DNA of 19,759 nucleotides from an uncultured Candidatus Saccharibacteria bacterium (lineage in GTDB: Bacteria > Patescibacteriota > Saccharimonadia > Saccharimonadales > Saccharimonadaceae): NCBI GenBank assembly GCA_938038145.1, contig CALHQU010000072.1:1-19759 (forward strand), in the 5' to 3' direction. The notes under the pieces are model-generated. The model saw only the letters and a list, made by a program, of their open reading frames with translations, had not been told where the DNA came from and did not search any database. Both the position numbers and the translations under genes were made by a program. Below are positions 1 to 8,782 of this stretch, piece after piece; the stretch's first letter is position 1, and every line of letters starts with the position of its first letter.

Positions 1-1289
<1,289 letters not shown>

Positions 1290-1454
1290 AATCTACTTTG
1301 TATCAAAGTATTAAGGCTCTACAAAAATATAAACTGACGATGATATTGCACAATCAAATTGTTAAAGTTCATCTTAAGTCAGACTGAAGTATGATTTACC
1401 TCGCTTTACAGATTGTAAACCGTTGCTTAACTCGCACTCCAGCAACCAGACTTG
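1290..1454 (-). other. rRNA operon 5' leader
   Basis: About 165 nt between the inferred rRNA transcription start (near 1454) and the mature 16S 5' end. It has no open reading frame. It contains a boxA-like element (1360-1371). RNase III processing stems would pair it with sequence 3' of 16S, which lies outside the window, so they cannot be checked here. Confidence 0.65.
1360..1371 (-). promoter_or_regulatory. boxA-like rRNA antitermination element
   Basis: The minus strand reads TGAACTTTAACAATTT. This matches the classical rrn boxA (TGCTCTTTAACA followed by ATTT) at all but two positions of the core. Its place in the leader, between promoter and mature 16S, is where NusB/NusE bind in other bacteria. 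No clear boxB hairpin was identified. Confidence 0.6.
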
Positions 1455-1460
1455 TTACTA

Positions 1461-1489
1461 ATCTTACAGTATATAATTGCCTAGGTCAA
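1461..1489 (-). promoter_or_regulatory. rRNA operon promoter
   Basis: On the minus strand: -35 TTGACC (1484-1489), a 17-bp spacer and -10 TAAGAT (1461-1466), giving a start near 1454. It lies between the stop of the DUF212 gene and the 16S leader. No terminator was seen between that gene and this promoter, so read-through from gyrBA into rrn is possible. Confidence 0.8.
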
Positions 1490-1502
1490 TAGATTTTTAC
1501 AA

Positions 1503-1934
1503 TTATTTTGTTGCGAAAAATACAACGGCAGCCACAACCACACCAATAGCTGCTCCAGCAGCCACTTCTACAGGGGTGTGACCATGAGCAACGCGAAGTT
1601 TTTTCAATTTACTACCCTGCTCTGAAATTAACTTATTAAGCGTTTCACCCTGCATTCCGGACGAATAACGGACCATCATAGCGTCATACATTACTATAAT
1701 AGCCAGCCAAGTAGCTAGTCCAAATACAGAACTATCCCAGCCGTCTTGTAGCCCCAGGAATACCGCCAATGACACGACAATTGCACTATGAGCGCTTGGC
1801 ATACCTCCGGATAGAAGTATTTTTGGATTCGTATCACCACTGAATACTCGACGATTTCGCCCCATGAGATGAAACACTTGCTTCAACCCTTGGGATATCG
1901 CCCATGCAATTACTGGGACTATCAAGACTTTCAC
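1503..1934 (-). CDS. DUF212 / divergent PAP2-like membrane protein
   Basis: A 143-residue protein resembling the divergent PAP2 (DUF212, YuiD-like) family of small integral membrane proteins related to acid phosphatases. The family pattern is visible: an N-terminal hydrophobic helix, GGMPSAHSA near residues 43-51 (the PSGH-like phosphatase motif), two central helices, the polar stretch MVRYSSGMQ, a conserved LRVAHGHTPVEVAAG near residues 113-127, and a last helix. The start is GTG at 1934, with GAGGG about 10 nt upstream inside the 3' end of gyrA. It sits 2 bp after gyrA on the same strand and is probably co-transcribed. Function in the family is not established; lipid phosphate hydrolysis is only an inference. 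Confidence 0.85.
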   Translation of the reverse strand: MKVLIVPVIAWAISQGLKQVFHLMGRNRRVFSGDTNPKILLSGGMPSAHSAIVVSLAVFLGLQDGWDSSVFGLATWLAIIVMYDAMMVRYSSGMQGETLNKLISEQGSKLKKLRVAHGHTPVEVAAGAAIGVVVAAVVFFATK

Positions 1935-1936
1935 TA

Positions 1937-4435
1937 TTAATTACCCTCATCCTGCGGGCGATCAGCCATCAAGCCGATTGACGAAACAGCGTCGCCGTCA
2001 GATAGACGCATAATCGTCACACCCTGAGTCGTCCTACCGAGCAATTTAATATCACTCAAGCCCAGGCGGATAGTTTGACCATTCTGAGAAACCAATAACG
2101 CCTCTGTTATTTCTGGGTCGATAGTCTGTACAGAGATAATCGGACCAGTTTTTGCAGTTACAACTGCGGCTTTTATACCGACTCCGCCACGTTTATGACT
2201 TGGGAAATTCGACACCTTTGTACGTTTACCGAAGCCTTTTTCACTAACCACCAGCAAGGTTTGGTCGTCACCCGTAACGATATCCATACCAACAACAGAG
2301 TCATTTGGACGCAATCTGACGCCGCGGACACCACGAGCCGACCTGCCCATTGGGCGCGTATCTTTCTCGTTAAAGCGAATAGCTTGTCCTGCAGACGTAG
2401 ATATAATCACATCATTCTCGCCAGTCGTCCTCTTTATCCAGCGCAGTTCATCGCCTTCGTCCAATTTAATAGCAATCAATCCATTCGTACGGACATTGGC
2501 ATAATCTTTCACAGGAGTCTTCTTAACTGTACCCTTCTTTGTCGCCATGAACAGATAGCCGTCTTCGTTGGCGTTCTTTTCGTGCTTGATAATTGCCGTT
2601 ATCTTCTCTTCTGGCTGAAGTTGCAATAAGTTAACCGCAGCAACACCTTTCGCGCTTAAGCTGGCAGCGGGCACCTCATAAGCCTTCAATCGGAAAATCC
2701 TACCCATATTAGTGAAGAATAGCAAATAATCATGCGAACTCGCCTGGACAACTTGATCAATGACATCTTCCTCCTTGGTTGTCATTCCACGCTTGCCCTT
2801 ACCACCACGATTTTGCCTACGATAATCGCTCACAAGAGTTCGCTTAATGTAATTTTCGCTTGTAAGCAAAATAACTGATTCTTCTTCTGGAATTAGCTCT
2901 TCATCAGAGAATTTTCCTAGTTCGTGATTGATAATCTTACTTCGTCGTTCATCGCCATACTTTTCTTTCATAGCAAGCAATTCTTCCTTAACGACACGCA
3001 AAATCTCTTTCTCGTCAGCCAGAATTGCCTCCAATTTCTTGATCAGTTCGTGGAGTTGCTTCAATTCCTCTTCAATCTTGTCGCGCTCCAACCCCTGTAA
3101 TCGTCGTAGTTGCATCGCCAAAATTGCGGCCGCTTGAATTTCCGACAGACCAAATCTCTCCATCAAACGCTTGTCGGCATCATCATAACTTTCGCGAATC
3201 GTCTTAATCACCTCGTCAATATGATCAAGCGCAATTTTCAAACCTTCCAATATATGAGCTCGTTCCTTAGCTTTGCGAAGTTCAAACTCAGTCCTACGTC
3301 GAATAACACCTTGACGATGCTTAATAAACTCCGCCAAAATCTCTTTCAAGCCCATAACTTTAGGCTGAATACCATTGACCAAAGCCAGGACATTATAATG
3401 GAATGACGTCTGTAATCCAGTCAATTTATACAATTGGTTAAGAATCTTCTTTGGATAAGCATCTTTCTTCAGTTCAACAACAACTCGAACCTTACCGCGA
3501 GCACTTTCATCTCGCGCATCGGCAATGTGCGTTATTTTTTTGGCAAGGACAAGTTCTCGAACCTTATCAACAAAGCCTTCCTTGCTCATACCATACGGAA
3601 CTTCGGTAATTATAATACTGTAACGGCCATTTTTACGCTCTTCAATCGACGCAACCGCACGAATCGTAACTGAGCCACGCCCAGTTTCATATGCTTGACG
3701 CATTGGCGCACCGCCATAAACTTCCGCACCTGTCGGAAAATCAGGACCCTTAATGTGCGTCAATAATTCATCTAGTGTAATTTCAGGATTATCTATTTGA
3801 GCAACTGTAGCGTCAACCACCTCACCAAGGTTGTGCGGTGGAATATTCGTTGCCATACCAACAGCAATACCCATCTGACCGTTCAGTAGGATGTTCGGAA
3901 CAGCCGACGGCAAAACCACCGGCTCTTTCTCTGTTCCGTCGAAGTTATCACGAAAATCAACAGTTTCTTTGTCGATATCAGACAGCAACTCGCCGCCAAT
4001 TTTATCCATTCGCGCCTCAGTATAACGAGAAGCCGCTGGCTCGTCACCGTCCATAGAACCAAAGTTACCCTGACCTTCAACTAGCGTATAACGCATCTTC
4101 CAAGGTTGAGCCAAGTTCACCATAGCGTCATAAATTGATGAATCGCCGTGCGGGTGGTAGTTACCCATCACTTCACCGACGATCTTTGCCGACTTCACTG
4201 TAGCGTGAGGAGCGCGCCAACCGTTCTTATTCATCGCATACAAAATACGACGATTAACAGGCTTCAGCCCGTCACGAACGTCCGGCAAAGCACGGTCAAT
4301 AATAACCGACATGGAGTATTTAAGGAAGGAATCTTCCATAACACGCTCAACTGTCGACTTTTCAATACCGCGAACTTCTGGCTCTTCATTCAGAATTTCT
4401 GGTTCTACTATATTTTTATTATCGTTGTCCGCCAT
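1937..4435 (-). CDS. gyrA: DNA gyrase subunit A
   Basis: An 832-residue breakage-reunion subunit of DNA gyrase, a normal length. The catalytic tyrosine is Tyr138 in AASRYTEAR. The quinolone-determining region HPHGDSSIYD keeps the usual Ser (about 99) and Asp (about 103), so it looks wild type there. A long helical coiled-coil stretch covers roughly residues 390-490. The C-terminal half is a beta-pinwheel containing QNRGGKGKRG near residue 540, a GyrA-box variant of QRRGGKG that supports gyrase over topoisomerase IV. The ATG is preceded by AAGGAGGAGAT. It follows gyrB by 9 bp, so the two are made from one mRNA and form the A2B2 enzyme that introduces negative supercoils. Confidence 0.98.
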   Translation of the reverse strand: MADNDNKNIVEPEILNEEPEVRGIEKSTVERVMEDSFLKYSMSVIIDRALPDVRDGLKPVNRRILYAMNKNGWRAPHATVKSAKIVGEVMGNYHPHGDSSIYDAMVNLAQPWKMRYTLVEGQGNFGSMDGDEPAASRYTEARMDKIGGELLSDIDKETVDFRDNFDGTEKEPVVLPSAVPNILLNGQMGIAVGMATNIPPHNLGEVVDATVAQIDNPEITLDELLTHIKGPDFPTGAEVYGGAPMRQAYETGRGSVTIRAVASIEERKNGRYSIIITEVPYGMSKEGFVDKVRELVLAKKITHIADARDESARGKVRVVVELKKDAYPKKILNQLYKLTGLQTSFHYNVLALVNGIQPKVMGLKEILAEFIKHRQGVIRRRTEFELRKAKERAHILEGLKIALDHIDEVIKTIRESYDDADKRLMERFGLSEIQAAAILAMQLRRLQGLERDKIEEELKQLHELIKKLEAILADEKEILRVVKEELLAMKEKYGDERRSKIINHELGKFSDEELIPEEESVILLTSENYIKRTLVSDYRRQNRGGKGKRGMTTKEEDVIDQVVQASSHDYLLFFTNMGRIFRLKAYEVPAASLSAKGVAAVNLLQLQPEEKITAIIKHEKNANEDGYLFMATKKGTVKKTPVKDYANVRTNGLIAIKLDEGDELRWIKRTTGENDVIISTSAGQAIRFNEKDTRPMGRSARGVRGVRLRPNDSVVGMDIVTGDDQTLLVVSEKGFGKRTKVSNFPSHKRGGVGIKAAVVTAKTGPIISVQTIDPEITEALLVSQNGQTIRLGLSDIKLLGRTTQGVTIMRLSDGDAVSSIGLMADRPQDEGN

Positions 4436-4444
4436 ATCTCCTCC

Positions 4445-6433
4445 TTAAAAGTCCAAATCTTCCACATTAACCTTAGCGGCATTTGTTTGAATAAAATTTT
4501 TCCTCAATTCTACGCTATCGCCCATAAGCTTCGTAAATATCGCGTCTGCCCGTTCTGCGTCCTCAATATTAACCTTCACCAATGTTCGATTTTCTGGATT
4601 CATAGTCGTTTCCCATAATTGAGCGGCATCCATCTCACCAAGACCCTTAAATCGTTGCTGCGCCGTGTAGCCTGCCTGCTTAAATTTCTCAGCATTTTCA
4701 TCAATCTTTACGCCAGCAGCCTTGCGCTCATTGATCTTTTCGTTCAATTTTTGTTCAAGGGCTACTTCATCATAGACATAATCTATCTTACGATTGCTGC
4801 CAGTTCCTCTACTTAGCCCAAACAGAGGCGGCTTCGCCAGATACACGTGGCCCGCTTCAATCACTTCAGACATGTATCGGAAGAAGAATGTCATCAAAAG
4901 CGTAGAAATGTGCGCACCGTCAACATCGGCATCTGTCATAAATATAATCTTGTCGTAACGAATGCCACTGATATCAAATTGGTCGCCGATTCCAACGCCC
5001 ATAGCCTTAATCAACGAAACAATTTCAGCATTAGCAAACATCTTGTCAAACCTTGCACGCTCGGTATTCAGCACCTTACCGCGAAGAGGAAGAACAGCCT
5101 GAATAGTTGAATCGCGACCATCCTTAGCTGAACCCGCAGCCGAATTACCCTCAACAATAAATAATTCACAATCTTTTCGGTTACGAGATGAGCAGTCTGT
5201 CAATTTAGATGGCAAGTTTAAGCCTTCAAATGCTCCCTTACGGATAACGTTGTCGCGCGCAGCTCTTGCCGCCTTACGGGCTCGTGCCGCCAGCGTAGCC
5301 TTGCCGACAACCTTCTTAGCTGTAGCTGGATTTTCCTCCAAGTAATACGCAAAATATTCGCTCATTACCTGATCAACATAGCGGCGCATCTCTGGATTAC
5401 CAAGTTTATTCTTGGTCTGACCTTCAAACTGAGGATCTGGCAACTTCACCAAAATAACTGCCGTCAAACCTTCGCGGATGTCATCACCAGTCAGATTATC
5501 CTCTTTTTCTTTCAGTAAGCTATTCTTACGAGCATAATCATTAATTACACGCGTAAGGGCTGTTCGGAAACCAACCAAATGAGTACCGCCATCAGGAGTT
5601 AAGACATTATTGGCAAATGGCTTTACCACTTCAGCGTAAGTGTCGTTATACTGAACCGCAATTTCCACCATACAATCTTCAACCTGCTTCTCGACGTAAA
5701 ATATATCGTCCGATAAAACATCCTTGCCAATATTCAGGTTTTTTACATAGCTCTGAATACCGCCCTCAAAGTAGAAAGCTTTTCGTTCGCCAGTTCGTTC
5801 GTCAATAACCGACGTGTGAATACCTTTTGTAAGGTACGCCTGATGACGAAGATAATTAACAACCCATTTATAATCAAAATTAACCGTTTCCTTAAAGATG
5901 GTTGGGTCTGGATAAAATGTAATTGTCGTACCAGAACCATCAGACTTTCCGACTACTTCTAATTCTGTCTGAGGCACGCCTGTTGCGTATTCTTGGCGAT
6001 AGATTTTACCGTTCTTTCTAACTTCAGCAATCATCCGCGTAGACAATGCATTCACAACACTAGAGCCGACACCGTGAAGTCCAGACGAGACCTTATAGCC
6101 ACCGCCACCAAACTTACCACCGGCGTGTAAGATTGTTAATACCGTCTCTAGTGTACTCTTACCCGTCTTTGGATGCTTATCGACAGGAATACCACGACCG
6201 TCATCAGATACTCGAACACCACCATCCTTTAACAAAGTTACTTCGACCTTTGTAGCATAACCAGCGATCGCCTCGTCAATTGAGTTATCGGCAATCTCCT
6301 TAATCAAGTGATGTACGCCCTCATACCCCGTACTACCGATGTACATTCCTGGACGCTTACGAACTGGCTCAAGCCCCTCTAGGACCTGGATTTGTGAGCC
6401 ATCATAAGATTGTTCATTTGTTTGTTTAGCCAT
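4445..6433 (-). CDS. gyrB: DNA gyrase subunit B
   Basis: The ATPase and TOPRIM subunit of gyrase, 662 residues from the chosen start. GHKL ATPase motifs: EIADNSIDEA (residues 46-55, with Glu46 and Asn50), DDGRGIPV, and the ATP lid LHAGGKFGGGGYKVSSGLHGVG. QTKNKLGN follows in the transducer domain. TOPRIM motifs: EGNSAAGSAKDGRD and PLRGKVLN, then DADVDGAH near residue 498 (metal-binding acids). The frame is open to a TTG at 6475, but that lies at the inferred transcription start and has no ribosome site. ATG 6433 is preceded by GAGGGAGAT and the protein then begins MAKQTNEQ, which fits the family. It heads the gyrB-gyrA-DUF212 operon. Confidence 0.97.
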   Translation of the reverse strand: MAKQTNEQSYDGSQIQVLEGLEPVRKRPGMYIGSTGYEGVHHLIKEIADNSIDEAIAGYATKVEVTLLKDGGVRVSDDGRGIPVDKHPKTGKSTLETVLTILHAGGKFGGGGYKVSSGLHGVGSSVVNALSTRMIAEVRKNGKIYRQEYATGVPQTELEVVGKSDGSGTTITFYPDPTIFKETVNFDYKWVVNYLRHQAYLTKGIHTSVIDERTGERKAFYFEGGIQSYVKNLNIGKDVLSDDIFYVEKQVEDCMVEIAVQYNDTYAEVVKPFANNVLTPDGGTHLVGFRTALTRVINDYARKNSLLKEKEDNLTGDDIREGLTAVILVKLPDPQFEGQTKNKLGNPEMRRYVDQVMSEYFAYYLEENPATAKKVVGKATLAARARKAARAARDNVIRKGAFEGLNLPSKLTDCSSRNRKDCELFIVEGNSAAGSAKDGRDSTIQAVLPLRGKVLNTERARFDKMFANAEIVSLIKAMGVGIGDQFDISGIRYDKIIFMTDADVDGAHISTLLMTFFFRYMSEVIEAGHVYLAKPPLFGLSRGTGSNRKIDYVYDEVALEQKLNEKINERKAAGVKIDENAEKFKQAGYTAQQRFKGLGEMDAAQLWETTMNPENRTLVKVNIEDAERADAIFTKLMGDSVELRKNFIQTNAAKVNVEDLDF

Positions 6434-6479
6434 ATCTCCCTCACTATTATCTGAATTATCAGCTCTTTTCAACAAGCCT

Positions 6480-6508
6480 ATTATACATCAAAATAGATAT
6501 ATTCTCAA
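6480..6508 (-). promoter_or_regulatory. gyrB operon promoter
   Basis: On the minus strand: -35 TTGAGA (6503-6508), a 17-bp spacer and -10 TATAAT (6480-6485). The predicted start near 6473 gives a leader of about 40 nt before ATG 6433. This rules against the upstream TTG at 6475 as the gyrB start. Confidence 0.8.
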
Positions 6509-6583
6509 ACTATTTACTTTTTCAGCATGCTTATGCTAAAGTTAGATTAAAGTTATATAACAACAAAAATAAAAGAGGTCAAA

Positions 6584-8188
6584 ATGTTCAAAAAAATTAT
6601 CTCGCGCCTACCATACAGCCCTTCAATGATCCACAGCTTGGGCTTTTATGCGAAACGCTTACGTAAAGAAGAGGCTACTCGAAAGATCGGGCTTATCTTA
6701 ACCGCCCTAGCGCTTATTGTGCAATCTTTCACTGTTTTTTCACCGCCAGAATCAGCCAATGCAGCAGATTCCAGCGACTTAATTTACGGCGGAATTTCTA
6801 GCGGTCAACAATTGATGGCTCATTATGACGCGAACACAAATAATATTCGCGACCTCTATAATCACCTTGGCATTAGTCGTGCCAACCTGGTAGCTGCTAC
6901 AGGAAACCTCCAAACCTTAAATAGTAACATGGGAACTTACTCATGGGGACTTACTCCTCACTTTGGTGCAGCAAGAGGTGAAGGATCTTACGTAGTTCGC
7001 ACATCACAAGGCGGCGCCCGCACTTTCTATTATCGACCTCATAACCTCTGGGGCAACTTCTCATATAGAGCATTCGTTGGATATTCAGCTGGAACTGGAT
7101 GGTTTGCAATTATGCTCAACTGCGGTAACTTAATCCTTAAAATCGCACCACCAAGTCATCAATGCCCAACAGGACAAGTTGGCACATACCCATACTGCTC
7201 CACTCCACCTAAGCCAGTAGCTACCTGTAATGCTCTAGACGTAAAAAAGAACGGAGATACATACCAATTTACCGCTAATGCCAGCGTGGCCAACGGTGCT
7301 ACAATTCAAAAATATACCTATAGCGTATACAGAGGAAATACTTTAGTAAAAACTATTAGTAGCAATAATAGGATAGCTACATATACAGAAAAAACGCCAG
7401 GATCATACAAAGTAGTCTTAACCGTACATAGCTCACTAGGAGATAGAACTTCAAATGCCTGCGTAAAGACATTTACTATACCAGAGCCGGCAAGATGTCC
7501 TCAAAACCCTGAATTGTTAAAGGACAATCCTCAATGTCAACCATGCCCAGGCGACTCTACGATATGGATTAACGATAGTCGATGTTCCGCCTCGTTCGTG
7601 CAGACAAAAACCGCAGTTAATCTCACCCAAAATAACGCCGACGCAACAACTACGGTTGCGAAATCTGGAGATCGAATTACCTACACTCTTTCGGTAAAAA
7701 ACAAAGGCCTTAAAGAGGAAGAATTTACATTCAAAGATCAAGTCAGCGACCTATTAGAGTATGCAGACATATTCGACGCTGGCGGCGGAACATTAACAGA
7801 CGATAAAGGCGCTAGCGCGGGCAGCGGCAACGCAAAAGTTCTAGTATGGAACCCTATAAAGATCAAGCCAGGAGAAACCCAGAAGCGCAGCTTCACTATC
7901 CAAATAAAGAACAGCATCCCGGCGATGGCTAGCGGTAAAAGTAATCCAATGTCTTATGACTGTAGAATCGATAACACATTTGGCAATACTGTCAGCACAA
8001 AAATTGACTGCCCTACACCGAAAGTTATTGAACAAACCACTTCGCAACTACCAAAAACTGGTGCCAGCGAGAATATGATGTTCGCAGGAATTATTGCAGC
8101 CGTGGTCGTATACTTCTACGCTCGATCACGTCAATTAAATAAAGAAGTTAGAATCATTCGGCGAGACATGTCCGCAGGAACTTTATAG
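6584..8188 (+). CDS. LPXTG-anchored secreted surface protein with DUF11-like domain
   Basis: A 534-residue predicted cell-surface protein. It has a long basic N-terminal region (about 1-37), a hydrophobic helix (about 38-55) and a signal-peptidase-like site after SANA (about residue 60). An N-terminal domain of about 140 residues was not recognised. A Cys-containing linker, a PKD/Ig-like segment (about 212-300), a second Cys-rich linker (CPQNPELL...CQPCPGD) and a DUF11-like repeat domain (about 336-465, TYTLSVKNKG) follow. The sorting signal is LPKTG at 489-493, then a membrane helix and a basic tail of about 20 residues. AGAGG lies 8 nt before the ATG. The gene is divergent from gyrB; its promoter is unclear (TATATA at 6554-6559 with a poor -35). 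Attachment to the wall or host contact is an inference. No sortase gene is in the window. Confidence 0.85.
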   Translation: MFKKIISRLPYSPSMIHSLGFYAKRLRKEEATRKIGLILTALALIVQSFTVFSPPESANAADSSDLIYGGISSGQQLMAHYDANTNNIRDLYNHLGISRANLVAATGNLQTLNSNMGTYSWGLTPHFGAARGEGSYVVRTSQGGARTFYYRPHNLWGNFSYRAFVGYSAGTGWFAIMLNCGNLILKIAPPSHQCPTGQVGTYPYCSTPPKPVATCNALDVKKNGDTYQFTANASVANGATIQKYTYSVYRGNTLVKTISSNNRIATYTEKTPGSYKVVLTVHSSLGDRTSNACVKTFTIPEPARCPQNPELLKDNPQCQPCPGDSTIWINDSRCSASFVQTKTAVNLTQNNADATTTVAKSGDRITYTLSVKNKGLKEEEFTFKDQVSDLLEYADIFDAGGGTLTDDKGASAGSGNAKVLVWNPIKIKPGETQKRSFTIQIKNSIPAMASGKSNPMSYDCRIDNTFGNTVSTKIDCPTPKVIEQTTSQLPKTGASENMMFAGIIAAVVVYFYARSRQLNKEVRIIRRDMSAGTL

Positions 8189-8198
8189 GAGGTGAAAA

Positions 8199-8768
8199 AT
8201 GAGTGAAAAATTAAAATCTACCGTAGAGAATGCTGTCGACACCAGAGAATTAGCAGATTTAAGCAGAGAAAAAGCTGCTGAAATCGAAAGATCCCTAGAA
8301 AAGGCGGTTGAAAAAGAAAAATCAAATGCCGAAAATGAAAATAGTATTAAACATGAGGCTATAGAAATTGCCGCCCGCCAAGAAAAGCGGCAAGAACAAA
8401 AAGAATCTAAAGAGATAAAAGAAGATAAGCCTCTTACAAAAAAAGATATTGAAGCTTCGTATAAGAAGACTTTGGAAAATGTACAAGACCAACTATCAGC
8501 TCCATCCAGAGCTTTCAGCAAGGTCATTCATAATCCAGTCGTCGAAAAAACTAGTGACGCAATTGGCAATACCGTTGCCCGCCCTAACTTAATCATCTCT
8601 GGTGCCTTAGGCGCAATAGCTTCTATCGTTGTGTATTTTATCGCCAAACGATACGGATATCTATTATCAGGATCAGAAACTATTATCTTGTTTGTAGCTG
8701 GCTGGTCTATCGGCGCTGTTATCGAATACGCTCGTGTAGGGTTTATCAACAACAGAAAAAATAGCTAG
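8199..8768 (+). CDS. Coiled-coil protein with two C-terminal membrane helices
   Basis: A 189-residue protein of unknown function. Residues 1-105 are very rich in Glu, Lys and Ala with a heptad-like pattern and are probably a cytoplasmic coiled coil or extended helix. A short segment HNPVVEKTSDAIGNTVARPN (about 110-129) leads into two hydrophobic helices (about 130-148 and 158-177) separated by a turn. No catalytic motif is seen. AGGAGGTG sits 6 nt before the ATG, one of the best ribosome sites in the window. It starts 10 bp after the LPKTG surface protein, so the two are almost certainly co-transcribed. It could be a membrane tether or scaffold for that protein or for the convergent TraG-like ATPase, which is inference only. 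Confidence 0.85.
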   Translation: MSEKLKSTVENAVDTRELADLSREKAAEIERSLEKAVEKEKSNAENENSIKHEAIEIAARQEKRQEQKESKEIKEDKPLTKKDIEASYKKTLENVQDQLSAPSRAFSKVIHNPVVEKTSDAIGNTVARPNLIISGALGAIASIVVYFIAKRYGYLLSGSETIILFVAGWSIGAVIEYARVGFINNRKNS

Positions 8769-8782
8769 ATAGATGTTGAATC

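Noticed and set aside
2195-2629. Plus-strand open frame of 144 codons
   Set aside because: Antisense to the gyrA C-terminal domain; the gyrA frame is unmistakable.
4148-4618. Plus-strand open frame of 156 codons spanning the gyrA/gyrB junction
   Set aside because: Antisense shadow over two strongly conserved genes.
6434-6475. TTG start giving a 14-residue N-terminal extension of GyrB
   Set aside because: It lies at the predicted transcription start; the downstream ATG has GAGGGAGAT and matches GyrB beginnings.
6524-6537. AGCAT-gctt-ATGCT dyad between gyrB and the surface protein gene
   Set aside because: Only 5-bp arms, easily chance; not placed convincingly in either promoter.
8183-8527. 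Minus-strand open frame of 114 codons
   Set aside because: Mirror of the Glu/Lys-rich coiled-coil gene, which has an excellent ribosome site; the antisense Ser/Phe-rich translation is typical of such shadows.
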